DNA of 64,000 nt from Propionispora vibrioides (lineage in GTDB: Bacteria > Bacillota > Negativicutes > Propionisporales > Propionisporaceae), in assembly GCF_900110485.1 (NCBI RefSeq), contig NZ_FODY01000002.1:228230-292229 (forward strand), in the 5' to 3' direction. This document shows, piece by piece, positions 51,211 to 60,648 of the stretch. Position 1 is the first letter of the stretch. Each line of letters opens with the position of its first letter. A program made the position numbers and the translations under genes. The notes under the pieces were generated by a model. The model was not told the origin of the DNA, did not search any database, and was given only the letters and a program-made list of their open reading frames with translations.

Positions 51211-51311
51211 TTATCTCTTCCTCCTCCACCAACAACGAGCCTTCCTTTATCTAGGCTGCCAAATCATAATACCGGGCATGACAATACACGTTCCCCTGAC
51301 CCAGAAAGTCG

Positions 51312-51875
51312 CTATTTTAGATATCCCTCCACAACAACCTCCAGTTCTCCTGTATGCGGGTTAAACAATAAGCCATGGACCGGAACATCCTTCGGAATCA
51401 GTGGGTTAGTACGAATTTTTTGCACGACCATCTTCACATTGTCCACCGGATGATGAAAATGATCCACCCAGTCTTCCAATTCCTTTTCGATCATCTGAAT
51501 GGCCTCATAAGAAATTCCTCTGTCCAGCATCTTTTTTATCAACGTGCGGGAGGAAGTGTTAGACATGCCACAATCCTTATGTCCGATGACAATAATCTCA
51601 TTGACACCTAGTTCAAAAATTCCGACAACCAAACTGCGAATCGTCGCCTCAAACGGACCGGTAACCGAATTGCCGGCATTTTTAATGACCTTAACCTCAC
51701 CGCGTTTGATACCCATCGCCGGTTCAAGAAACTCGACCAGCCGGGTATCCATACAGGTAAAGATGGCCAGATGCCGTTTGGGGATCTTACCGGCTTCCGT
51801 ATAATTAACAAAGGCTTCCGGCAAGTGACTGACAAAATTCCGGTTGGCCTGCAATATCTCATCTAACTTGTTCAT
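51312..51875 (-). CDS. Beta-class carbonic anhydrase
   Basis: 187 residues. Zinc ligands: Cys in AIFTCMDTRL with its D-x-R dyad, and His-x2-Cys in VIGHKDCGMSN. It interconverts CO2 and bicarbonate, useful for carboxylation reactions and pH balance. The short size fits the plant-type clade subset found in Firmicutes. It lies between the HIT-like gene and ilvB in the same orientation without a clear terminator. Confidence 0.92.
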   Translation of the reverse strand: MNKLDEILQANRNFVSHLPEAFVNYTEAGKIPKRHLAIFTCMDTRLVEFLEPAMGIKRGEVKVIKNAGNSVTGPFEATIRSLVVGIFELGVNEIIVIGHKDCGMSNTSSRTLIKKMLDRGISYEAIQMIEKELEDWVDHFHHPVDNVKMVVQKIRTNPLIPKDVPVHGLLFNPHTGELEVVVEGYLK

Positions 51876-51903
51876 AACAAACCTCGCTTTATCGTTAATA
51901 TAA

Positions 51904-52677
51904 TTATTTACCGTTAAAATATTTTTGCCGTATATCCAATATCACATCGTCAATTCTGCTGGATACCTGCGGAATACAGTAGCCAACAAAAAGAGGCGAA
52001 GTAACAAAACGCGGCACAATCTTTACATAAATTTCATCATTCAATTGATAAAAAAATAAATTGTAGCTGTTGATATGCTTGTTAAAGTCATGCAGCAAAT
52101 ATCTCACAACAATCTGGATATAGTCGGCCATGACAGTTAAATATTTAATATTCTGTAATCGGATGTTAAACTCAATAAAACCAATTAACGGTCTGTCGGA
52201 AACGGTTAACGTCACGCCCTGATCCTGACGAACCAGTTTTCCGGCAAAACTCTCCGGCTTCATATTCTCTCTATAATCAATGTTCTTTAGCCCCACGATC
52301 TGCATATGAGGATGCCGTATGGTTCCACCCGAATAGGGACCATGATTTTTATAAAACAGCACCGATTTAAACTGTTTATCCTCTGACATCTCCAACCATT
52401 TTTGCACTCCAAACTGCAATAAACGGTGCAGGTGTTCCCTGCTATATAACGACAGTTCCGAATCACAGTCACAGGTTTCGATCAGCACAGTCTGAAAAGC
52501 ATCCTGTAAAACAGGATATTTATTTTTTAAGAGCAAAAGCTCTCCTTCCGCCGCAATCACACCTTCCAGTTGCTCCCGGTGGCAAAAAGGACATTCTACC
52601 TGCTTATTTATGACCGTAACAGGCTTACAACCACCAATAGCCGTATCAAAGACAAGGTGCGTTTTACTAATATCCAT
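51904..52677 (-). CDS. DUF4931/GalT-like HIT-superfamily protein
   Basis: 257 residues. VECPFCHRE is a zinc-binding C-x2-C; GTIRHPHMQIVGL gives the H-P-H-x-Q nucleotidyl-transfer motif of galactose-1-phosphate uridylyltransferase relatives. The remainder is consistent with the DUF4931 family of Firmicutes, whose substrate is unknown. It may transfer or hydrolyse nucleotide monophosphates. Stop and next gene are 28 bases apart; no sugar gene adjoins it. Confidence 0.75.
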   Translation of the reverse strand: MDISKTHLVFDTAIGGCKPVTVINKQVECPFCHREQLEGVIAAEGELLLLKNKYPVLQDAFQTVLIETCDCDSELSLYSREHLHRLLQFGVQKWLEMSEDKQFKSVLFYKNHGPYSGGTIRHPHMQIVGLKNIDYRENMKPESFAGKLVRQDQGVTLTVSDRPLIGFIEFNIRLQNIKYLTVMADYIQIVVRYLLHDFNKHINSYNLFFYQLNDEIYVKIVPRFVTSPLFVGYCIPQVSSRIDDVILDIRQKYFNGK

Positions 52678-53291
52678 GACTGTCTCCTATGCTTGAATTA
52701 ATATCGTCAAACGATGCCGTTTCCTAGGAAATCGCCGATTAATAAACAGGATCGGCTCAAGGAGAGATTTTTCGACTGACAACGAAGAGAAACCATATTT
52801 TTCAAAGGTTCTCTGACGCAATCAGGCGAAAAAATCCATCGCGACGCAAGCTGTGAATAAATTAATAATTCCCTAGCTTACATAGTAACACATTCGCCTG
52901 TGATCTAAAATACATTTATACTAATTTATTAACAGTATATTCAACAAATCACTTTGAAATCCTGTAAACTGTAACCTAAATTGTTCTTTCTATGCCGTCC
53001 CGGCCGCTTCATTGCTGTAAACAGCGTATTGCATTACATTACGCCTGTTCACTCCGACAGCATACGGCACAATCCCTCCCATTCCTCCGGCAGGTTCCGC
53101 CGCTGCCCGTTCCCTTTATTGAGGAACTGCTGATCGCAGGAGCCGGTCGACGGGGTAAGATATATTTCGTATGAACAGGAAGAGGATATCTTTTCTAGTC
53201 TTTCCCAGCAATTGTTATTGGCATGACGGAAAATAAAAATCAGGACTGGCACAGTCAGCCTGTACCAATCCTGATAAAAATTCTTATGTTA
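52678..53291. other. Gene-free region between mglC and the HIT-like gene
   Basis: 614 bases. Apart from the mgl terminator at 53233-53280 I see no gene or RNA; a 60-codon plus frame at 52992 has no ribosome site. Confidence 0.55.
53233..53280 (-). terminator. Terminator of the mgl operon
   Basis: Minus-strand stem ATCAGGATTGGTACAG...CTGTGCCAGTCCTGAT followed by TTTTTATTTT. Confidence 0.85.
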
Positions 53292-54299
53292 TTAACGTTT
53301 GGAAATATATTTTCTAATATCAACGGCAACAGCCGAAACAATAATGGTACCCTTGATGATGAGCTGCCAGTATGGGCTAATGCCGACGAAAGTCAGGCCA
53401 TAGTTGATTACTGTCAGAATCAATACCCCTACCAGGATACCGGGAACCGTACCAATCCCACCGGCTGTCGAAACGCCACCAATAACGCAGGCAGCAATGG
53501 CATCCAGTTCATACATATTGCCGTAGTTATTGGTCGCCCCACCTGTCCGGGCTGCTTCCAATACACCGGCAAAGCCAAACAACCCGGCTGCGATAGCATA
53601 AATAACCAATAAATTCCACTTAACATTAATCCCCGACACAATGGCCGCATTCACATTGCCGCCAATTGCGTACATGTTCTTGCCCAGTTTAGTCTTGTTA
53701 TAGATAACCCAAACTATGCAGGCTACTACAATCGCAATGAGAACGATATAGGGAAGCGAGTAATCACCTGTCCCAATAGATCCCGATCCCAGTGAAGTAA
53801 AATCAGTTCGTAAACCGCCGATAGGCTGTGATTCGTTTGGCTTCATATCAAAATAAAGTGAGTTTGCGCCATAGACGGCCACATACGTACCCAAGGTGGC
53901 AATAAACGGCGGCACACTTAACCGGGAAACTACCAAACCATTAATACAGCCAACCATCAGCGACGCTACGATGGCAACAATAATCGGAAGGACCAGCGGC
54001 AGCGGCGATAAACCAGGAAAAAAGAGTCTTGAATAATCCGGGCTTTGCAGCATGGAAGCCGATAGTACGGCAGCCAACCCAACTACACGGCCTGCGGAAA
54101 GGTCCACACCACCGGTAATCAAAATAAAGCCCATCCCTAACGCAATAATAATACGGGTAGCCGATTGCAGGAGCACATCACGGAATGTGCTAATGGATAA
54201 GAAGTTAGTGTTATATACAGCAATCGCTACAATCAAAGCAAGTAAAACAAAATAGATTGCATACTGTGCCAAAAAATCCTTGGCTTTTTTCGTATCCAT
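53292..54299 (-). CDS. mglC: Galactose/methylgalactoside-type ABC transporter permease
   Basis: 335 residues with 8-10 membrane helices, family BPD_transp_2. ALGMGFILITGGVDLSAGRV contains the conserved GGIDLS-type loop, and ELDAIAACVIGGVSTAGGIG is the EAA-like loop that contacts the ATPase. It forms the membrane channel with MglA. 21 bases after mglA. MglC is favoured over RbsC by overall operon order mglB-mglA-mglC and length. Confidence 0.9.
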   Translation of the reverse strand: MDTKKAKDFLAQYAIYFVLLALIVAIAVYNTNFLSISTFRDVLLQSATRIIIALGMGFILITGGVDLSAGRVVGLAAVLSASMLQSPDYSRLFFPGLSPLPLVLPIIVAIVASLMVGCINGLVVSRLSVPPFIATLGTYVAVYGANSLYFDMKPNESQPIGGLRTDFTSLGSGSIGTGDYSLPYIVLIAIVVACIVWVIYNKTKLGKNMYAIGGNVNAAIVSGINVKWNLLVIYAIAAGLFGFAGVLEAARTGGATNNYGNMYELDAIAACVIGGVSTAGGIGTVPGILVGVLILTVINYGLTFVGISPYWQLIIKGTIIVSAVAVDIRKYISKR

Positions 54300-54320
54300 A
54301 TTCAGATAAACCTCCCTTGT

Positions 54321-55838
54321 CTACGCCATATACAGCGTGGCATGACGCATAATCTCTTCTTCTGTTGCATTTTCCCGGTCAATAATTCCGGTCAGCCGCC
54401 CTTCGCACATGACCATGATTCGATCGGACATTCCCAAAAGTTCGGGCATTTCTGAAGAAATCATGACAATGCTTTTTCCCTGTCTGGCCAGTTCCGCAAT
54501 AATCGTATAAATTTCAAATTTAGCTCCAACGTCAATCCCACGGGTTGGTTCATCCAGCAGCAATATCTCTGGTTCCGTAAGCAGCCAGCGGCCAATTAAC
54601 ACTTTTTGCTGATTACCGCCGGACAGATTCTTCATTAACTCCTTTTCGGAAGGAGTTTTTACACGGATTTTTTTAATATTGTCAATAGCGTCTTGACGCA
54701 TTCTTTTCTCATCTAATAGAAGATACGGTGTCTGGTAACGGTCTAAGCTGGCAATTGCCGTGTTCTCCGTTACAGGAAGTACCGGGAATATACCGGTAAC
54801 ACGCCGCTCTTCAGTCAACAAGGCAATTTTGTATTTTTTGGCATCCGACGGCGAGTGAATCCGTACTTCTTTACCTTCAATATAGAACTTGCCCGCACTA
54901 ACCGCTCGCAAACCAAAAATGGCTTCTACAAGCTCGGTGCGCTGCGCCCCTACCAGGCCGCCAATGCCCAGAATTTCACCTTTACGTAATTCAAATGATA
55001 TGTTCTTAAAAGATCGCGGATTGGGAGAAGTAAGATTTTCTACTTTTAATACCACATCGCCCGGAATATTGTGTTTTTCCGGAAAACGCTGAGACAAATC
55101 ACGTCCCACCATTTTCGAAATAATCATATCCGTAGTCATTTCTTTTGCCTGCCAGGTACCAATGTATTTACCGTCCCGCATGATGGTGACATCATCGGAT
55201 ATTTGCAAGATTTCCTCCATCTTGTGGGAAATATAAATGATCGAAACACCACGTTTACGTAAATCACGAATAATACGGAATAAATGCTCAACCTCATTAC
55301 CAGTCAACGAAGATGTCGGTTCATCCATTACAATAAGTTTGGAGTGAAAGGATACGGCTTTTGCTATTTCAATGGATTGTATCTTAGATACGGACAAGGT
55401 TTTCACCAACGTATGGGGACTCAGATCAATCTCCAGATCTTTAAACAATTGCGCCGTGTCATCATACATTTTTTTGTGATCAATAAACTGAAAAGGGCCT
55501 ACTCCCTTCTGGGGAAACCGCCCCAGCCACACATTTTCCATAACGCTGCGCTGCGGCACAGGATGCAATTCTTGGTGGATCATGGATATTCCATAATTGA
55601 GAGCATCTTTGGAATTCTTAATCTCCAGTTTCTCACCATTCAGAAATATTTCTCCCGCATCAGGATAGTAAATGCCAAACAGACATTTCATCAGTGTCGA
55701 CTTGCCTGCACCGTTTTCCCCCATAAGGGCATGAACAGTGCCCGGTCGCACCTTAAGCATTACATCATCTAACGCTTTTACGCCTGGAAATTCCTTGGAT
55801 ATATGATTCATTTCAAGTAAATATTGTATTTCCGACAT
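54321..55838 (-). CDS. mglA: Galactose/methylgalactoside-type ABC transporter ATPase (two ABC domains)
   Basis: 505 residues from ATG at 55838 behind GAGAGGTGG. First domain: Walker A MGENGAGKSTLMK, signature LSVSKIQSIEIAKA, Walker B IVMDEPTSSL. Second domain: degenerate Walker A GLVGAQRTEL, signature NLSGGNQQKVLIGRW and Walker B ILLLDEPTRGID, the arrangement known for MglA/RbsA. It energises sugar uptake. A hairpin separates it from mglB, probably giving more binding protein than ATPase. Confidence 0.93.
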   Translation of the reverse strand: MSEIQYLLEMNHISKEFPGVKALDDVMLKVRPGTVHALMGENGAGKSTLMKCLFGIYYPDAGEIFLNGEKLEIKNSKDALNYGISMIHQELHPVPQRSVMENVWLGRFPQKGVGPFQFIDHKKMYDDTAQLFKDLEIDLSPHTLVKTLSVSKIQSIEIAKAVSFHSKLIVMDEPTSSLTGNEVEHLFRIIRDLRKRGVSIIYISHKMEEILQISDDVTIMRDGKYIGTWQAKEMTTDMIISKMVGRDLSQRFPEKHNIPGDVVLKVENLTSPNPRSFKNISFELRKGEILGIGGLVGAQRTELVEAIFGLRAVSAGKFYIEGKEVRIHSPSDAKKYKIALLTEERRVTGIFPVLPVTENTAIASLDRYQTPYLLLDEKRMRQDAIDNIKKIRVKTPSEKELMKNLSGGNQQKVLIGRWLLTEPEILLLDEPTRGIDVGAKFEIYTIIAELARQGKSIVMISSEMPELLGMSDRIMVMCEGRLTGIIDRENATEEEIMRHATLYMA

Positions 55839-55869
55839 GATACCACCTCTCTTTCCAAAGGCTTTAAAA

Positions 55870-55914
55870 TCAAAGGCAAGGAACCACACTTATTACCTTG
55901 GCCCTTGCCTTTTC
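55870..55914 (-). terminator. Intercistronic hairpin between mglB and mglA
   Basis: Minus-strand AAAAGGCAAGG...CCTTGCCTTT with only TGATTTTA after it: partial terminator or RNA-stability element, common after binding-protein genes. Confidence 0.7.
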
Positions 55915-55954
55915 ATTTAACTTAAAAAGAACTTTTCCAGACGATTACAGGAAA

Positions 55955-56980
55955 TTATTTTGCGTCGTTTATGTTATCCTTGGTAATTTTCTTGTAATCA
56001 ATCCAGATGTATTTGCCATCAGTAATGTCATAGCCTACATTGTCTTTCGAAGGAGCTTGACCTAAAGCAAGAACAGTAGCCAGGTTAGTTGTAGCTTTAC
56101 CCTGATTTACTGCGTCGTTCAGAACCGTACCATACAGAGTGCCATCTTCCAGTGCTTTCAGAGCCGGAGCCGTAGCATCAACACCTACAACAGGCATAAA
56201 TTTGCCGTTTTGGAAATAACCTTTGGCTTTCAATGCTTCGATAGCACCCAATGCCATGTCGTCATTGTTGGCAAGTACACAATCAATGTTGTCATGAGCA
56301 GCCAGGAAAGCAGCCATTTTTTCCTGTCCTTTTACGCGGTCCCACATAGCGGTATCTTCAGCAACTTTTTCCACTTTCAGACCGGCATCTTCCATAGCTT
56401 TGATGGAATATTTGGTCCGCAGTTCAGCATCTTGATGGCCTGGTTCGCCTTTAATCATGACATAGTGGATGATGCCATCTTTGGTCGGATGAGCTTTAAA
56501 ATAATCCACCAGCAATTGGCCTTCCATCGTACCGGACTGTTCGGCTTTCGCGCCTACATAATATACTTTATCCCACTTTTTCATATCTTCCGGCAGAGGT
56601 TCGCGGTTTAAGAATACGATAGGAATATTAGCTTTTTGAGCTTTGTCAATTAACACGCCTGCTGCACTGCGGTCTACAGGGTTAATGGCCAACGCTTTTA
56701 CTTTCTTATTGATAAACAAATCGACCTTGTCATTTTGAGTTGGTTGAGAGTTCTGGCTGTCAACAATATCTACTTGGGCTTTTCCTTCTGCAGCTTTTGA
56801 GATGGCGCTGCGTACGCCCGACATAAAGGTGTCATCAAATTTGTAAATCGCTACACCAATTGTCGGTTTGCCACCATCATCTTTCTTTGCATCCCCCTGT
56901 TGACCACCTGACGAGCAGCCAGCCACCAGTGCTCCAGCAAGCAATGTTGACAGAATAAGCGCTTTCCAATTCCTTTTCAC
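55955..56980 (-). CDS. mglB: Galactose/glucose-type periplasmic binding lipoprotein
   Basis: 341 residues from GTG at 56980 behind GGAGGG, giving a lipoprotein signal: MKRNWKALILSTLL and lipobox LVAGCSSGG. The mature part (PTIGVAIYKFDDTFMSGVRS, AINPVDRSAAGVL, CVLANNDDMALGAI) is a type 1 periplasmic sugar-binding fold close to MglB. It captures galactose/glucose or similar sugars for MglAC. First gene of the operon. An inverted repeat lies further upstream (57232-57258). Confidence 0.92.
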   Translation of the reverse strand: MKRNWKALILSTLLAGALVAGCSSGGQQGDAKKDDGGKPTIGVAIYKFDDTFMSGVRSAISKAAEGKAQVDIVDSQNSQPTQNDKVDLFINKKVKALAINPVDRSAAGVLIDKAQKANIPIVFLNREPLPEDMKKWDKVYYVGAKAEQSGTMEGQLLVDYFKAHPTKDGIIHYVMIKGEPGHQDAELRTKYSIKAMEDAGLKVEKVAEDTAMWDRVKGQEKMAAFLAAHDNIDCVLANNDDMALGAIEALKAKGYFQNGKFMPVVGVDATAPALKALEDGTLYGTVLNDAVNQGKATTNLATVLALGQAPSKDNVGYDITDGKYIWIDYKKITKDNINDAK

Positions 56981-57534
56981 TAATAACCCTCCTATACATG
57001 ATTTGTGTGGAATATTGCAAATATAAAGCAGAAACCGCTCCTTAACAGCCAGACCGTTCCTTAAACGCATCCACAGATTCTGCTCTATAATACTGCCGGT
57101 ATTGTACTCTAAAAATACCTAGGAACTATTTTAACTCTCACGGAACTTCATTAAATACTTTATTAATTCAGTCATATCTTCATCCAGAATAACCCATTAA
57201 TCCAGTAGCTTCAACACCTCTTTTCTAGATATGTAAACTTCGAAATCAAAAGTTTACAAGAGTCTTCTCTTTGCCTTATCACAAATGACTAGACAAGATG
57301 CAACTCTTCATACTTTTTTAAATTCTTATATAAGTATAATTAGTCATAACTTTCAAAAATCCTCTTCGCAAATAAGTTTTTTTTATTTTTTCATTCAATA
57401 TTATCTGACTTTTTTCGCAACTTACCTTTCTTTATTTTACTTTTTCCGCTATATAGGCATTTGCAACGAAAAAAGACAGCTTCTACTTTTTTTAAGCAAA
57501 AGCTGTCTCTTTAAACTTCCCTATTTTCCTGCCC
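56981..57534. other. mglB upstream region
   Basis: 554 bases. It contains an inverted repeat TGTAAACTT...AAGTTTACA at 57232-57258, a possible regulator site for mgl, and the HAD-gene terminator at 57469-57512. An open frame on the plus strand at 57285-57584 is low-complexity and not credible. Confidence 0.5.
57469..57512 (-). terminator. Terminator of the HAD phosphatase gene
   Basis: Minus-strand AGACAGCTT...AAGCTGTCT followed by TTTTTTC. Confidence 0.8.
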
Positions 57535-58419
57535 TTATCCATTGCAGGAAGAGTACTTTTCCCACCGCGGCAGCATTTCCTTGACAATATGAGCAACACC
57601 ATGGCGGTCATTAGTTAACGACACATGCTGACAAACGTCTTTAACGGCCTCTTTGGCATTGCCGATGGCCACACCGAAACCTACCCGTTCCAGCATAGAA
57701 ATGTCGTTATAATGATCACCGATGGCCATAATATCCCACATAGAAATTTGCAAATAATCGGCCAGGTATTCCAGGGCATTGCCCTTTGACGCGCGGGCAT
57801 CGATCATTTCAAACAAATCATCGGCCGCTACAGTCATCGTAACCCCCGGATACTGCCGGAAATAGTCCCGGCCCGCTTGCAGCCGCTGCTTGTCAAACGT
57901 CATAGCCGCAATATTCCCAAAAGCACGATCTTTAGTAGCAATACTGCGCATATTGTCCACAAACTGGACATTCCCCATAGATAGCAACCACTCGATGGAC
58001 CGTCTTCCTTTGGGCAAATCAATAGAGGCATCCTTTCGGCTTGCCCTCTCTAGATCAAGCAGCATCAATTCCCGGGCATTACTCGGCATATAAGTATGCT
58101 CACCGGTACAAACATCATAAAAGTATTCTCCCTTATCCAGCCAATCCAGTACATGCTGCACATCGCTATGCTCCATCGCAGTTGTCCTTAATAATTTTCC
58201 TTCTTTTGTATAGACGAAGGAACCATGATTAGATATGATATGCGGTCTCAAACCAACTTCCCGACAAAGCTGAGCCGCATTATTATAAGTTCTGCCGGTA
58301 GCAATGGCAATCTCGTACCCTTTGTCCTGGGCCAGCAATAATGCCGCTGCATTCTCGGCACTAATTTTATTATTCGAATTCAATAACGTACCATCCATAT
58401 CGGATACAATCAGTTTCAT
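57535..58419 (-). CDS. Cof-type HAD-IIB sugar/metabolite phosphatase
   Basis: 294 residues. KLIVSDMDGTLLNSNN is HAD motif 1 with the nucleophilic Asp; IAIATGRTYNNAA contains motif 2; the motif 4 block reads MAIGDHYNDISML. The C2B cap domain lies between about residues 85 and 200. Cof/YidA-type enzymes dephosphorylate sugar phosphates, FMN or similar, and clear phosphorylated side products. Single gene between the mgl region and thiol peroxidase. Confidence 0.92.
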   Translation of the reverse strand: MKLIVSDMDGTLLNSNNKISAENAAALLLAQDKGYEIAIATGRTYNNAAQLCREVGLRPHIISNHGSFVYTKEGKLLRTTAMEHSDVQHVLDWLDKGEYFYDVCTGEHTYMPSNARELMLLDLERASRKDASIDLPKGRRSIEWLLSMGNVQFVDNMRSIATKDRAFGNIAAMTFDKQRLQAGRDYFRQYPGVTMTVAADDLFEMIDARASKGNALEYLADYLQISMWDIMAIGDHYNDISMLERVGFGVAIGNAKEAVKDVCQHVSLTNDRHGVAHIVKEMLPRWEKYSSCNG

Positions 58420-58526
58420 ATGAGCCTCCCACTTTAAGAACTGTTTCTTCTTATATTATACTCGATTTTCTTTAGTATTTCATGCAAAAATGGACGGAAA
58501 TGCATTCCATACAACGTTTCTCCATA

Positions 58527-58565
58527 CAAAAAAAGATGCCCGTATACTAGCCGGACATCTTTTTG
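58527..58565 (-). terminator. Terminator of the thiol peroxidase gene
   Basis: Minus-strand AAAAGATGTCCGG...CGGGCATCTTTT followed by TTTG. Confidence 0.85.
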
Positions 58566-58579
58566 TAACTACCCCGCTT

Positions 58580-59092
58580 TTACAGCAGCTGCCGTACAAC
58601 AGACAGTGCTTTGTCATAATCCGGATGTTCGGATACTTCGTGAACATATTCCACATGCCGTACAATCCCCGTCTTGTCAATCACTACAATGCCACGACTT
58701 AAAAGCCGCAATTCCTCAATAACAAAACCATATTTTAGACCGAAATCCAAATCCTTGTGATCTGAAAGAGTTTTTATATTTTCAATTCCGTGGGCCGCAC
58801 AATATTTACTCAAAGCAGGAGGTAAATCTACACTAATTGACAGGATTAAAACATCTTTCAGCGTCCCTGCTTCCTCGTTAAAACGCCGGGTTTGCAAATC
58901 ACACACCGAAGTATCAACAGACGGCACTACACTAATAATGCGTACTTTTCCTTTACTTTCCTCTAAATGGAATGGTTCAAATTTAGGCGACAATACGGTA
59001 AAATCGGGCGCACTGGCCCCCACTACAGTTTCCTCTCCCAGCAAAGTCACAGGCTTGCCACGAAAAGTAACCACATTCGTACGTTTATTCAT
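58580..59092 (-). CDS. tpx: Thiol peroxidase (Tpx), atypical 2-Cys peroxiredoxin
   Basis: 170 residues from ATG at 59092 behind GGGAGG. PSVDTSVCDLQTRRFNEEA contains the peroxidatic cysteine (about Cys 61) in the Tpx T-S-V-C motif, and KYCAAHGIEN the resolving cysteine (about 95). It reduces lipid and hydrogen peroxides via thioredoxin, important for an anaerobe exposed to oxygen. Monocistronic with its own terminator. Confidence 0.95.
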   Translation of the reverse strand: MNKRTNVVTFRGKPVTLLGEETVVGASAPDFTVLSPKFEPFHLEESKGKVRIISVVPSVDTSVCDLQTRRFNEEAGTLKDVLILSISVDLPPALSKYCAAHGIENIKTLSDHKDLDFGLKYGFVIEELRLLSRGIVVIDKTGIVRHVEYVHEVSEHPDYDKALSVVRQLL

Positions 59093-59178
59093 AGATACAA
59101 CCTCCCTTTCCACTATTTGCTATATCATAGTAGCATAATAATAGTAGCACATTATGAGAATATCTGCAAAAAAAACGT

Positions 59179-60021
59179 TTATACAAAATATAGTTGGGAT
59201 AACACCTTTTCCAGCAAAACCCCCTCCCGCACCGGCGTCCGGGCCTTGACCGTCACGTCTATGGCTTTTACCACAAAATGCGCCGCCTGCTCCATCGCTT
59301 TGGGCAGCGGCCCTCCCCTTAACAGCAGGCCCAGCAATACACTGGCAAAAATATCCCCTGTTCCGGGGTAACTCACCGGAATGAAGTCATGCATAAATTC
59401 CCAGGTTTCGCCGCTATTCCTGTCATAGGCGATATTGGCAACTTTTTTCCCGTCACAGGGAACCCCGGTTATCACAACCTTTTCCGGTCCCAGGTCAGCT
59501 AACCGGACAAGCCATTTTTTTGTTGTGTCCATATCCACGTTTTTCGCCTGATAGGTTTCGCCCAATAAAAAACAGGCTTCCGTATAATTGGGAGTTATCA
59601 CGCTTGCCTTGCCCACCAGCATCCTCATCTTATTCTGCATAGTCGTCGTATAGGTTGAATAAAGCCTCCCACTGTCTCCCATCACAGGGTCCACCAACAC
59701 AAGTGAGCCAGGTTTGGCAAATGTATCAATAAAGTCTTTAACAATCTCAATCTGACGCTCGGAGGCTAAGAAGCCACTATATATAGAATCAAACGCAATA
59801 TTTTCTTGTTGCCAATGATGAAAAAAATCCGGCATATGTTCAGTAAAATCGCAAAAAGCAAGGTCTTTAAATCCACCTAAGTGGGTACTTAACACAGCCG
59901 TGGGCAGCGGGCACACCTGAATGCCCAGCATAGCAAGCACCGGCATAATGACAGTGAGCGAGCAGCGTCCAACACAGGAAATATCCTGCACTGCCGCCAC
60001 TTTAGGCACAGCCTGAACCAT
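59179..60021 (-). CDS. Pyridoxamine/pyridoxal kinase (PdxY-like)
   Basis: 280 residues. VAAVQDISCVGRCSLTV at the start, ITPNYTEACFLLG and the C-terminal SYPGTGDIFASVLLG with the catalytic GTGD belong to the PfkB/ribokinase vitamin B6 kinase family. It makes pyridoxal or pyridoxamine 5'-phosphate for salvage. GGAGAGGA lies upstream. The family also contains hydroxymethylpyrimidine kinases, but the N-terminal block fits PdxY better. Confidence 0.9.
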   Translation of the reverse strand: MVQAVPKVAAVQDISCVGRCSLTVIMPVLAMLGIQVCPLPTAVLSTHLGGFKDLAFCDFTEHMPDFFHHWQQENIAFDSIYSGFLASERQIEIVKDFIDTFAKPGSLVLVDPVMGDSGRLYSTYTTTMQNKMRMLVGKASVITPNYTEACFLLGETYQAKNVDMDTTKKWLVRLADLGPEKVVITGVPCDGKKVANIAYDRNSGETWEFMHDFIPVSYPGTGDIFASVLLGLLLRGGPLPKAMEQAAHFVVKAIDVTVKARTPVREGVLLEKVLSQLYFV

Positions 60022-60100
60022 TAAAAATCCTCTCCTCTCCTATAAATAACGACAGTTTATTTACCCAGCATCGTCCTTTTCCAGGCCGGGTAAATGGCTG

Positions 60101-60129
60101 TTGACAGTTAGCATTACTTTCATTATACT
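60101..60129 (+). promoter_or_regulatory. Sigma-A promoter of the riboswitch operon
   Basis: TTGACA (60101-60106), 17-base spacer, TATACT (60124-60129). Start expected near 60136, just before the aptamer. Confidence 0.85.
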
Positions 60130-60148
60130 TAATGTAACAATACATATT

Positions 60149-60283
60149 GAACAAGGGGAGTAACCATTCAGATACAATCGTCATTACGGTATTTTATACC
60201 CGGTTGTATCGGCAGCAATGCAGGTGAGACTTTGTTTATGCGACTTTTTCGTGTAAACAAGGTCTTTTTTATTTTATTTTCTC
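60149..60283 (+). promoter_or_regulatory. yybP-ykoY (Mn2+) riboswitch with terminator expression platform
   Basis: P1: AACAAGG with CTTTGTT. The conserved GGGGAGTAACC follows the 5' strand and GGTGAGAC precedes the 3' strand. The second domain ATACAA-TCGTCATTAC-GGTA...TACC-CGG-TTGTAT has the class-defining internal loop TCGTCA...CGG. The terminator stem GACTTTGTTTA...TAAACAAGGTC then TTTTTT (about 60229-60280) uses the same bases as the P1 3' strand, so Mn2+ binding would prevent termination (ON switch). Confidence 0.85.
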
Positions 60284-60367
60284 CTGGAGGTGCATCATCA
60301 AAATCAGATTCTTATCTATATAGACCGAGTTCCACTACCACCATCTACAGAAAGTGAGGTATACAAT

Positions 60368-60646
60368 ATGTCTGAACGAATGAGTTTACAGGAAGTTTTG
60401 CGTGACTATGGAGTTCCGCTCACCACTCTGCACATAACGGCCACGCGGGATGAATGCCTGCAACTGCGCGAACGGCTTATAGATATTGTTAAAGTAAGCG
60501 GCAAAACCGCACAGGGTTATCTGGAAGTAAACTGTACGTTTTACATTGATGTGGATGACATCGATCGTTATCTAAACGGCGAACTGCCCGGACTAGCCGA
60601 AATCTACACCTTTCCTGAAGACATTAAGACCTATAAGGAGGAATAA
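60368..60646 (+). CDS. Unknown protein under Mn2+ riboswitch control
   Basis: 92 residues from ATG at 60368, with GTGAGG seven bases upstream. The sequence is mixed alpha/beta: an N-terminal MSERMSLQEVLRDYGVPLTT, a charged helix CLQLRERLIDIVKV, then acidic strands FYIDVDDIDRYL. No membrane segment or metal motif is obvious, though its C-terminal half is rich in Asp/Glu. No family recognised. It is the first gene behind the riboswitch and is followed at once by an exported protein gene, so both should respond to manganese. Confidence 0.75.
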   Translation: MSERMSLQEVLRDYGVPLTTLHITATRDECLQLRERLIDIVKVSGKTAQGYLEVNCTFYIDVDDIDRYLNGELPGLAEIYTFPEDIKTYKEE

Positions 60647-60648
60647 CC

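Larger units (their letters stand above)
60022..60367. other. Divergent region holding a promoter and a manganese riboswitch
   Basis: 346 bases between the B6 kinase and the unknown gene at 60368. It contains a sigma-A promoter (60101-60129), the yybP-ykoY aptamer and its terminator, then about 85 bases of leader. Confidence 0.8.

Noticed and set aside
51211..51311. Possible T-box or leader attenuator before ilvB
   Set aside because: Only about 100 bases, with no T-box sequence, leader peptide or terminator fold.
52992..53174. 60-codon plus frame before the mgl terminator
   Set aside because: No ribosome site or family resemblance; in a region without other coding signal.
57285..57584. 99-codon plus frame
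   Set aside because: Low-complexity Phe/Tyr/Ser sequence over AT-rich DNA and overlapping the HAD gene end.
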